NCBI GenBank assembly: GCA_003644825.1
Contig: QNDJ01000034.1
Location: forward strand, 1 to 9,651
Origin: Candidatus Zhuqueibacterota bacterium
GTDB lineage: Bacteria > SM23-31 > B21-G16
Direction of reading: 5' to 3'
Length of the DNA: 9,651 nt
Part shown: positions 1 to 7,828 of the stretch, in pieces
Layout: every line of letters begins with the position of its first letter
Position numbering within the stretch: position 1 is the first letter of the stretch
Notes under the pieces: model-generated
Told to the model about the DNA's origin: nothing
The model's database searches: none
Seen by the model: the letters and a program-made list of their open reading frames with translations, nothing else
Position numbers and translations under genes: made by a program

Positions 1-165
1 AATTTGTATATATTAAGGACAGTTTCTAAATACGAAAAATATGTTAAAAAACTAAAAAACGACCTTTTTGAATCCTTTTACAACCGAACACACGATCAAA
101 GATTATCTCATTCACTAACTCAGTCAATACTTGAAAAATTCAAACTTCCAGAAATTAAAGAATAA
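1..165 (+). CDS. C-terminal end of an unidentified protein (5' truncated)
   Basis: An open frame of 54 codons runs from the window edge to a TAA at 163-165, and the start lies outside. The visible tail is Lys-rich and soluble-looking, with no membrane segment, and ends in KFKLPEIKE. I do not recognise the family. It is the only frame open across this stretch: all three minus-strand frames hit early stops, so no further operon gene lies here. Its stop is 3 nt from the stop of the convergent RND pump gene. That tight tail-to-tail packing supports it being a real gene end, but 54 open codons in AT-rich DNA is modest evidence by itself. Confidence 0.55.
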   Translation, partial: NLYILRTVSKYEKYVKKLKNDLFESFYNRTHDQRLSHSLTQSILEKFKLPEIKE

Positions 166-168
166 CTT

Positions 169-3100
169 CTATCCTCTCCTATCAAGAACACAGTAAACTA
201 CAGGTAAAAACAATAGGTTAACAATTGTTCCGAAGACCAGGCCACCAATAACAGTAATTGCCATCGGAGTTCTGACCTCTGCACCTTCTCCAAGCCCGAT
301 TGCCATAGGCAGTAACCCTAAAACTGTTGTAAACGTTGTCATCAGTATAGGTCTTAATCTGACTTTGCCACCTTCTATAAGAGCAGCAATTTTATTCATA
401 CCTCTTCTTCTCAAATAATTAACATAATCTATCAGAACAATAGCATTATTAACCACAATACCAGCAAGCATTATTAAACCAATAAGCACTATAACACTTA
501 TTGTGCATCCAGTAAACAGTAATATAGAAACAACACCAATAAGTGAAAAGGGAATTGTGAACATAATAACAAAAGGATGTAATAGAGATTCAAATTGTGA
601 AGCCATTACAAGATATACGAGGAAAATTGCCAGAAGAATAGCAAACCTCATACTTGCGAAGGATGTGCTCATTTCTTCATTCTGTCCACCGACTTCTATT
701 GAGAAATCAGGTGGAATAGGAATATTTTTTACAGCATTATGTATATCTTTAGCAACGCTTCCAAGGTCTCTGCCCTGAACATTTGCCGAAATAACAGCAA
801 CTCTTTCCTGGTCTATTCTTCTTATTTCGCTTGGTCCTCTCTCCAGAGTCAAATCAGCCACAGCAAAAAGCGGAACAGGAACATCCCCCTGGGGGTTAAT
901 GATTATCCTTTTTAAATCTTCTAAATTTTTTCTATCTTCTTTTCGGGCTCTAACTCTTATATCAATCTGTCTATCTCTTTTTTTAAATCTTGTTGCAACT
1001 TCTCCTTCAATTTTACTTCTAATTATTGAAGATATACTACTAATATTGGAGCCTAAAGCAGCTACTTTTTTTCTATTGAAAATTATTTCTATTTCAGGAT
1101 TAGCGCCTTCGGTACTTGACCGCACATCTGTAAGTCCGGGGATTCTTGATAATTTTTCCATTATCCGAGATGCAATATCATCAAGAACATCCAGATTGTA
1201 TCCTCTAACTTCAACTTCTACAGGGGTCTTAAAACTGAAAAATGAGGGTCTTTCAAACTTGGGTGGTTCTATTCCCGGTATATCTTTGAATTTTTTTCTT
1301 AAATCATCTATTATAATCTCTTCTTTATCAATTCTTCCTTTTTCAAGGATTACATTGATTTGTCCTATATTTTCTCTTTCGAGAACAGAAGACACACCTG
1401 ATTGGTTTGATGAACCAGAAATCGTATAAACTGTATTTACATAAGGTTCCTGAGCAACAATTCTGCTCATACCGGTTAAAGTCTCATCAGTATTTTCCAC
1501 AGAAGTGCCAACCGGCAAATTAACATTAACGTAAAACTGTCCCTGTTTCATTTCAGGAATCAATTCCGTCCCCAAAAACTTATATCCAAAATAAGACAAT
1601 ATCATCATAACTATTGCTATTATAAAAACCTTTAATTTGTTATTCAAACACCATTCAAGCACAGGCGGGTATATCTTAAAAAGAAAACTAAAAATCTTTT
1701 CAAAAAGCCAGAATATGGGGTAAAGAACTATTTTAAATATTTTCGAGGTTGCTTTAAATAATATCTTAAAAAATTTTATCAATAACAGAGGGATAAATGT
1801 AACTATGTTAATCACCGATTTTTTTACATATCCAGAACGGCCTTTTTCTCTTTCTTTTTCTTCAAACTCCAGGTCTTCTCTGGAAAAACTCAACGAAGAT
1901 AACATAGGTATCAGGGTAATAGCAACAACAAGAGAAGCCATTAATGAAAAAGTTACAGTTAAAGCCTGGTCCTTAAAAAGCTGACCTGCTATCCCTTTAA
2001 CAAATATAATCGGAACAAAAACACATACAGTAGTAAGGGTCGATGCTATTACAGCCTTTCCAACGATGCTTGTTCCTTCATAGGTAGCATCTCTAATTGA
2101 TAATCCTTCCCGCTGTTTTCTATCAATACTTTCAAGCACAACTATAGAATTGTCAACAAGCATACCAATTCCCAGAGCAAGCCCCCCAAGGGACATTATG
2201 TTCAAAGAAACATGGAAAGAATACATCAGAAAAAAGGTCGCAACTACTGAAACTGGAATTGATAAACTTATAATTGATGTGCTTTTCAGGTTTCTGAGAA
2301 AAAAGAAAAGAACAAGAACTGCAAGAATTCCACCATAAATAGCTGTTTTAAGCACTTCATTTATTGCCTGTTGAATAAAAAGGGACTGGTCAGTAACTAC
2401 TTCCATCTGAACTGGATTTGAGGTTTTCTTGAATTCATTCTGAAGTTCATTAAGTCTGTCTTTAACCAGTTTTGCTACCATCACAGTATTTGCATCGGCT
2501 TCCTTATATACAGCAATTTCTACGCTTTCTTTACCGTTAATTCTGGTAATAATTTTTCTTTCCTTGTAGCTTTTAAAAACATTACCTACATCCCTGACCC
2601 TTATCGGAGCTTCATTTTTTTCAAGAATAACAATATCAGCAATTTCATTTACTTCCTTGAATTCGTTCAGGGTTCTGACTAAATATTCAGAATCACCATC
2701 TTTTAATCGACCACCTGTTAAATTAATATTTTCCTGATCAAGCCTGTTAATTACCTGGGACAGAGGAATACCAATACTGGCAAGTTTTGCCTGATTTATT
2801 TCCACGTGAATTTCTTCTTCTAAACCACCATTAATCTTCACAGCGGCAACACCTTCCAGGCTTTCAAGAGCTCTTTTAATATCAAGTTCAGCCAGAATCC
2901 TCAGTTTAATAAGGTCTTCTTCACCAAAAAGACCTATTCTCATAATCGGGTCAAGAGAAGGGTCAAACCTCATAAGAACAGGTTTTTCAGCATCCTGGGG
3001 AAGGTATAATAAATCAAGTTTTTCACGAACATCCATTGCAGCAAAATCCATATTTGTGCCCCAGTTAAATTCCAGCATAACATCAGTTACACCCGACCTT

Positions 3101-3351
3101 GAAATAGAAGAGACCCTCACTACATTTTTTACTACACCAACCGCCTCTTCTATAGGCTTGGCAATCAGATTTTCCATTTCACCGGGCGCAGTTCCCGAGT
3201 ATTCAGTTCTTATAGTCAGGGTCGGATAAGTAATATCCGGCAATAAATTTATTGCAAGTTTTTTAAATGATACTATTCCAAAAAGTATCGCCGCTGCAAC
3301 AAACATCGAAATTGTTACAGGCCTATTAATAGAAAATTTTACTATCTTCAT
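169..3351 (-). CDS. RND-family efflux pump, inner-membrane subunit (AcrB-like), second of a tandem pair
   Basis: This 1060-residue protein has the usual RND (ACR_tran) length and layout: a cytoplasmic N-terminus and TM1 (about 12-30), a first porter/docking domain (about 35-330), TM2-TM6 (about 335-486), TM7 (about 573-590), a second porter domain (to about 895), and TM8-TM12 to the C-terminus. It should use the proton gradient to push amphiphilic compounds from the periplasm or inner membrane outwards through an adaptor and a TolC-like channel. TM4 reads GMLVDNSIVVLE, keeping the first relay Asp (D400) but with N401 where AcrB has D408. TM10 reads GIVVNNAIVLID, with N968 where AcrB has K940. 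A long extra hydrophobic stretch (about 487-560) separates TM6 from TM7. The gene starts 27 nt after the preceding pump, with a weak AAGGA about 14 nt before ATG. It is the last operon gene. The substrate cannot be read from the sequence. Confidence 0.95.
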   Translation of the reverse strand: MKIVKFSINRPVTISMFVAAAILFGIVSFKKLAINLLPDITYPTLTIRTEYSGTAPGEMENLIAKPIEEAVGVVKNVVRVSSISRSGVTDVMLEFNWGTNMDFAAMDVREKLDLLYLPQDAEKPVLMRFDPSLDPIMRIGLFGEEDLIKLRILAELDIKRALESLEGVAAVKINGGLEEEIHVEINQAKLASIGIPLSQVINRLDQENINLTGGRLKDGDSEYLVRTLNEFKEVNEIADIVILEKNEAPIRVRDVGNVFKSYKERKIITRINGKESVEIAVYKEADANTVMVAKLVKDRLNELQNEFKKTSNPVQMEVVTDQSLFIQQAINEVLKTAIYGGILAVLVLFFFLRNLKSTSIISLSIPVSVVATFFLMYSFHVSLNIMSLGGLALGIGMLVDNSIVVLESIDRKQREGLSIRDATYEGTSIVGKAVIASTLTTVCVFVPIIFVKGIAGQLFKDQALTVTFSLMASLVVAITLIPMLSSLSFSREDLEFEEKEREKGRSGYVKKSVINIVTFIPLLLIKFFKILFKATSKIFKIVLYPIFWLFEKIFSFLFKIYPPVLEWCLNNKLKVFIIAIVMMILSYFGYKFLGTELIPEMKQGQFYVNVNLPVGTSVENTDETLTGMSRIVAQEPYVNTVYTISGSSNQSGVSSVLERENIGQINVILEKGRIDKEEIIIDDLRKKFKDIPGIEPPKFERPSFFSFKTPVEVEVRGYNLDVLDDIASRIMEKLSRIPGLTDVRSSTEGANPEIEIIFNRKKVAALGSNISSISSIIRSKIEGEVATRFKKRDRQIDIRVRARKEDRKNLEDLKRIIINPQGDVPVPLFAVADLTLERGPSEIRRIDQERVAVISANVQGRDLGSVAKDIHNAVKNIPIPPDFSIEVGGQNEEMSTSFASMRFAILLAIFLVYLVMASQFESLLHPFVIMFTIPFSLIGVVSILLFTGCTISVIVLIGLIMLAGIVVNNAIVLIDYVNYLRRRGMNKIAALIEGGKVRLRPILMTTFTTVLGLLPMAIGLGEGAEVRTPMAITVIGGLVFGTIVNLLFLPVVYCVLDRRG

Positions 3352-3378
3352 AAATTCTTTTTTCTTCCTTTCAACAAA

Positions 3379-6300
3379 TTAAACTGACAAAACAATTCTT
3401 TTAAACCAGATTGTTATATCATCAATAACAGAGTAAATAGTAGGAACAATTACCAGGGTTAAAAATGTTGATGTAGCCAAACCACCAACAATTGCAACAC
3501 CCACCTGTCCATACCATCCTGCTCTTCCCTCTATTGGACCAAAAAATTGAGGAAACATCACAGGTAAAACCATAGGACCAAGACCCAAAATAGTGGTGGT
3601 AGCCGTCATCAATATCGGTCTCATCCTGACCTGCCCACCTCTAATTATAGCCTCTTTTCTCGGCATCCCATTTCTCCTGTACTTGTTAATACAATCAACT
3701 AAAATTATTCCATTATTAACAACAATTCCAAATAACATTAATATCCCTAAATTACTCATCGCATTAAACGTCGTTCTTGTAATAACAAATAGAATAAACA
3801 CACCTATTAAAGCAAATGGAATAGAAAACAAAATAGTAAAAGGATGTATATAAGATTCAAATAAAGATGCCATAACAATATATATTAGAGCAATTGCAAG
3901 AAGTATAGAAAAGAAAGAAGCCTGTTGAGATTCTCTGAACATTCTCCAGTTGCTTCCAAGTTCCCAGGAATATCCGGGTGGCAGTTTCAAACTTGCGAGC
4001 CTTTTCGCAATTCTGTCCCTTAAATCATACATTCCCATTCTTTCTGTGCTGGCATACACAGTTACAATTGTCTGATGAGATTCTCTCTGAATTGCCTGTG
4101 GACCCCTCTGAAGTCTTAAATTAGCAACATTATCAAGAGGAATCATATCAGCTTTAACATTCTGGAAAACCATATTTTTCAACTGCTGAACATTCACTCT
4201 ATCTTCTTCACGCAATCTCAAATTTATATCAACTTCACCATTTGGTGTTTTAAACTGACTTGTTGCTCTTTCGCTTAAACCGCTCATTATTGACCAGGCA
4301 ACCTGACTGGAAGAAATCCCGTATTTATTTGCTCTTGTTCTATCTACAGAAATTCTAACTTCCTCTTCTCCTCTTTCAAGGCTTGTATCAACCTCTTTAA
4401 TTCCGGGTAAATCTTTCAATCTTTCTTTTACATCTTCTGCGTAAACCTGAAGAACATCGGTGTTTAAACCTTTAAGAACAATACTTATTCCCATCTGTCT
4501 TCCGCCCATTCCATGTAACCTGCCTGCCCTGTAGTTAACACCAGTAACCTCCGGTAAAAGTTTTTTTATTTTTTCCTGCACCTCCAGTGTAGATTCATTC
4601 ACACTCTCAGATATATCTTTTAACGATATATTTATACTATTACCCCGCAAAAACATACTTGTGGTTGAAGAACTCTTACCAAAATTTGTTGATATATTAT
4701 CTATATCCAGTTCATCTTTATGAGCAAGTAGAGTATCCTCTATACTCGAAAAAAGATTTTTAACATCTTCCAGTGAAAAACTTCTTGGAATCTCCACATT
4801 AAACTGAATCTCTCTACTCGGTGCAGGTGGTTCAAACTCCTGTTCTATTTTTGTAAACAGGTAATAACTCAAACAAAATATTACAAGAACAGATAATATT
4901 GTTATAAATCTATGGTTAAGAGTCCATTCCAGCATCCTTTTATAAACACTGGATAACCGTATAAGAAATTTAGACTTCTTTTTTTCTCTGCCAGTAAATA
5001 TCTTCGATGACAATAATGGAATAAGAGTAAGTGCTATAAACAAAGATGCAATTAAAGCAACACAAATTACCAGTCCAAAATCACCCATAAACTGTCCTAT
5101 ACCCTCTTTCTGAATGAATATAAGCGGTATAAATACTATTATAGTTGTTAAAGTAGCCGCAATTATAGGAATAGAAACCTCAGAGCTTCCCTTAATAGCA
5201 GATTCCTTTGCTCCTGCACCTTCTTCCTGTTTGTACCTAAAAATATTCTCAAGAACTACAACCCCGTTATCAACAAGCATACCAACAGAAACCATTAAAC
5301 CACTCAAAGAAACAAGATTCAATGTAATATTGGTCTTAAGAAAAGTCCTCATCAAATACATAAATAAAAACGAACAGATAACCGAGATTGGAATAGCTAT
5401 AAGTATTATTAAAGTACTTCTCACCTTTCTAAGAAAAAAGAATAATACAAGGCTGGCAAATATCGCCCCCAGTATACCTGCTTTCCATACACTGTCAAGA
5501 CTTTTTGTAATCTCCTCAGATTGGTCTCTAAAAACCCTGATATTCAACTTCTCAGACCCTATCTCCTTTCTTATATCATTGAGAACTTTCTTAACATTTT
5601 TACACACTTCAACAATATTGGCAACAGAAGATTTTCTTACCTGAAATGTAATAGCATCAACACCATTCAGTCTCTGAAATCTCTTCTTTTCAGGAAAGTC
5701 ATATCTTACATCAGCAACATCACTCAGTTTTATCTTATCCCCTTTAACTGGTAAATCTGCAATCTCTGAAACTTTACGAAACTCGCCAATACTTCTTATT
5801 GTATACTTTTTTCCACCATCAATTATATACCCACCCGATAAATTTCTATTTCCTGTTCTAATACTTGAGGCAAGGTTATAAATATCAACTTTATAAGACT
5901 TTAAAGCGTTTTGATTAACATCAATTAAGATTTGTTTTTCATCCATACCTCTGATTTCCACATTTGCCACGCCCTCTATTCTCTGGATTCTTCTTTCGAT
6001 TAACTTTATTATATCATACTGCCTGTAAGATTCTCCACTCCATGCTACACTGAAAAATATTACAGGTCTATCATTGGGTTGAAACCGCCATATCCTCATC
6101 CATCGAACATCAGATGGAAGGTCTTTTCTTACTATCTCAAGCCTGTTTCTTACCTCCATTGCCATCAAATCCATATTAACTCCCTGGTCAAATTCCAGAC
6201 TAATCCTTGCAGAATTGTTATAAGAAGTAGAGCTTATCTTCTTCAGATGACTGAGGGTGCTCATTTCATCCTCTATAGGAATAGTAATATATTTTTCTAT

Positions 6301-6474
6301 TTCCTGGGGAGAGCTTGATTGGTATGGAACATTTATCGTTAAAGCTGGAAAAGAAATATCGGGCAGTTGCTGTAAGGGTAACATTGTGAGAGAAATATAA
6401 CCCATTACAATTATACTCAAAATTGCCATCAGGGTAGTTATTGGCCTGTTAACTGAAAACTCCGAAAGATTCAT
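3379..6474 (-). CDS. RND-family efflux pump, inner-membrane subunit (AcrB-like), first of a tandem pair
   Basis: This 1031-residue protein is a complete RND transporter with the same repeated layout as its downstream neighbour but clearly diverged from it. The N-terminus MNLSEFSVNRPITTLM leads into TM1. The first porter region spans about 35-325, TM2-TM6 about 330-488, the TM6-TM7 linker is short (about 20 residues), the second porter region runs to about 850, and TM8-TM12 follow. TM4 reads GMLVDNGVVVLEN (D402, N403) and TM10 reads GIVVNNGIILVD (N920, N921), the same two departures from the AcrB relay seen in the other pump. The TM11-TM12 loop (about 971-991) is about 9 residues longer than in the neighbour. 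The start is supported by GGGAGAG 9 nt upstream, just after the adaptor stop. Sharing one adaptor with a second pump suggests a mixed trimer or two alternative pumps. The HAE (drug or amphiphile) type is more likely than heavy-metal, but the substrate is unknown. Confidence 0.95.
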   Translation of the reverse strand: MNLSEFSVNRPITTLMAILSIIVMGYISLTMLPLQQLPDISFPALTINVPYQSSSPQEIEKYITIPIEDEMSTLSHLKKISSTSYNNSARISLEFDQGVNMDLMAMEVRNRLEIVRKDLPSDVRWMRIWRFQPNDRPVIFFSVAWSGESYRQYDIIKLIERRIQRIEGVANVEIRGMDEKQILIDVNQNALKSYKVDIYNLASSIRTGNRNLSGGYIIDGGKKYTIRSIGEFRKVSEIADLPVKGDKIKLSDVADVRYDFPEKKRFQRLNGVDAITFQVRKSSVANIVEVCKNVKKVLNDIRKEIGSEKLNIRVFRDQSEEITKSLDSVWKAGILGAIFASLVLFFFLRKVRSTLIILIAIPISVICSFLFMYLMRTFLKTNITLNLVSLSGLMVSVGMLVDNGVVVLENIFRYKQEEGAGAKESAIKGSSEVSIPIIAATLTTIIVFIPLIFIQKEGIGQFMGDFGLVICVALIASLFIALTLIPLLSSKIFTGREKKKSKFLIRLSSVYKRMLEWTLNHRFITILSVLVIFCLSYYLFTKIEQEFEPPAPSREIQFNVEIPRSFSLEDVKNLFSSIEDTLLAHKDELDIDNISTNFGKSSSTTSMFLRGNSINISLKDISESVNESTLEVQEKIKKLLPEVTGVNYRAGRLHGMGGRQMGISIVLKGLNTDVLQVYAEDVKERLKDLPGIKEVDTSLERGEEEVRISVDRTRANKYGISSSQVAWSIMSGLSERATSQFKTPNGEVDINLRLREEDRVNVQQLKNMVFQNVKADMIPLDNVANLRLQRGPQAIQRESHQTIVTVYASTERMGMYDLRDRIAKRLASLKLPPGYSWELGSNWRMFRESQQASFFSILLAIALIYIVMASLFESYIHPFTILFSIPFALIGVFILFVITRTTFNAMSNLGILMLFGIVVNNGIILVDCINKYRRNGMPRKEAIIRGGQVRMRPILMTATTTILGLGPMVLPVMFPQFFGPIEGRAGWYGQVGVAIVGGLATSTFLTLVIVPTIYSVIDDITIWFKRIVLSV

Positions 6475-6483
6475 CTATTTTTT

Positions 6484-6490
6484 CTCTCCC
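6484..6490 (-). promoter_or_regulatory. Shine-Dalgarno of the first RND pump gene
   Basis: GGGAGAG lies 9 nt before the ATG at 6474 and directly after the adaptor stop codon (6492-6494). It supports that start and independent ribosome loading on the pump cistron. Confidence 0.6.
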
Positions 6491-6491
6491 G

Positions 6492-7814
6492 TTACCTCAT
6501 TTTTCCTCGAAATTTCCTGCCCATTTCTTTTATAAAAGCAATCTTTTTTGTTGTATCAGTTTTTAAAGCAGGGTCTTTTTTGATTCTTTTATCATACTCT
6601 TTTTTAATTTCTGGATTATTTAACATCATTCCAAGATACACATCAACCTGATCATCGGAAAACTGCCGGGGGTTTTTTCCTTCAGGGGTAATTGCACCTT
6701 TTTTAGCATCATCAGGTTTTTTTTGAGATGCTAATTCCTCTCCAGGGATTCTCACTTCAGCTCCATCTCTTAACCCTTCCTGACCTACAACTATTACCCT
6801 ATCACCAAAATCAAGTCCATCAAGCACCTCAATTCTTTCACCATCTTCAAATCCTTTTTTAATAGAAACTTTCCTCGCAATACCATTATCAAACTTAAAT
6901 ACAACATCCTCGGCAGTCTCCAGCAAAAGAGCCTTTTTAGGAATCACTTTCGCTTTTTTATGAGTCTCAGTAATTATATAAACTGATGCAAACATTCCGG
7001 GTCTTAAAACATTTTTTTCATCATTTATTTCAATAGTTACCTTAATAGTTCCACTCTGAGGATCAACAACCGGACTTATCATTTTTATTTCACCCCAGAA
7101 TTCTTTATTTTTCATCATTTCAACTGTCAGTTTCGCTTTCTGTTTAACTTTCAATTTACTTATCTCTTTTTCAGGAACATAAATTCTTGCAAGTAAAGGT
7201 CTAAAATCTGCAATTGTAAAAAGAACCTGATTAACGTTGACCATATTCCCGAGAAAAATTTGCCTTTTTGTTATAACACCAGTAAAAGGAGCTCTTATAG
7301 ATGCATAATTATAATTCAGTTTTGCTCTATCCAGTTCAGATAAAGCTAATTCATACTGATATTTTTTATTTTCCAGCTCTTCCTTACTTAACAAATTATC
7401 TTTAAACATTTTTTCTGACCTATCCAGAATTGCTTTTGTATTATTAACTTTTGCCTCAGCCTCTTTAACAGCAATAAGTAACTCTCTTTTATCAAGTTCT
7501 GCAAGAACTTTACCTTTCTTCACATAATCTCCTTCTTCTACATAAATCTTATTAACCATACCGGACACTCTTGCAATAATATCGACCTTTTTTTCAGCCT
7601 CAAGAGTTGTTGTGGTCATTATATAGGATGATATGTCCTCCATCTTAACACTCTCAACCTTTACAGGAACAGCTTCACCTGCAGAAACTCTGTTCATACT
7701 TTGCATTGATGATGGGTTTGAACCGGGGTCATTCTTTTTTCTGCTACAGGATAATAATAGTAATATTAACAATCCAGCAATAAACAGTATTTTTCTTTTC
7801 GATAATAACAGCAT
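6492..7814 (-). CDS. RND efflux periplasmic adaptor (membrane fusion protein), lipoprotein
   Basis: This 440-residue protein bridges an RND pump to an outer membrane channel. It begins with a lipoprotein signal peptide whose lipobox LLSC makes C23 the lipidated residue. The lipoyl (barrel-sandwich) half-motif at about 75-108 includes ARVSGMVNKIYVEEGDYVKK. A short alpha-hairpin follows (about 109-170), then the second lipoyl half (RAPFTGVITKRQ, about 174-203), a beta-barrel domain (about 204-285) and a membrane-proximal domain (about 286-355). Near the hairpin turn, R132-x3-M136-x6-S143 matches the RLS-type TolC-docking pattern with Met for Leu. After about residue 356 comes an extra 80-residue charged tail not expected in AcrA-type adaptors. 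The start is set by a strong AGGAGT. It sits between the stress-regulatory genes and the pumps. The family call is secure; the substrate is unknown. Confidence 0.95.
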   Translation of the reverse strand: MLLLSKRKILFIAGLLILLLLSCSRKKNDPGSNPSSMQSMNRVSAGEAVPVKVESVKMEDISSYIMTTTTLEAEKKVDIIARVSGMVNKIYVEEGDYVKKGKVLAELDKRELLIAVKEAEAKVNNTKAILDRSEKMFKDNLLSKEELENKKYQYELALSELDRAKLNYNYASIRAPFTGVITKRQIFLGNMVNVNQVLFTIADFRPLLARIYVPEKEISKLKVKQKAKLTVEMMKNKEFWGEIKMISPVVDPQSGTIKVTIEINDEKNVLRPGMFASVYIITETHKKAKVIPKKALLLETAEDVVFKFDNGIARKVSIKKGFEDGERIEVLDGLDFGDRVIVVGQEGLRDGAEVRIPGEELASQKKPDDAKKGAITPEGKNPRQFSDDQVDVYLGMMLNNPEIKKEYDKRIKKDPALKTDTTKKIAFIKEMGRKFRGKMR

Positions 7815-7820
7815 TTTTTA

Positions 7821-7826
7821 ACTCCT
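7821..7826 (-). promoter_or_regulatory. Shine-Dalgarno of the adaptor gene
   Basis: AGGAGT lies 6 nt before the adaptor ATG at 7814. It is the best ribosome binding site in the operon. It sits in the 14-nt gap after the RseB-like stop and fixes the adaptor start. Confidence 0.75.
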
Positions 7827-7828
7827 GA

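Noticed and set aside
40-80. Weak palindrome (AAAAA CGACC TTTTT) as a terminator for the operon
   Set aside because: The stem would be only A-T pairs with no GC core, so it is indistinguishable from AT-rich background and lies inside the plus-strand frame.
124-145. Small inverted repeat (TTGAA...TTCAA) downstream of the last pump gene
   Set aside because: A five-base stem with no following T-run on either strand; not a credible intrinsic terminator.
899-1429. Plus-strand open frame of 176 codons
   Set aside because: It lies entirely inside the second porter domain of the RND gene on the other strand; its Ser/Leu/Ile-rich translation looks like the complement of a coding strand, with no recognisable domain.
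5114-5644. Plus-strand open frame of 176 codons
   Set aside because: Antisense shadow of the conserved TM2-TM6 region of the other RND gene, with no family features or Shine-Dalgarno support.
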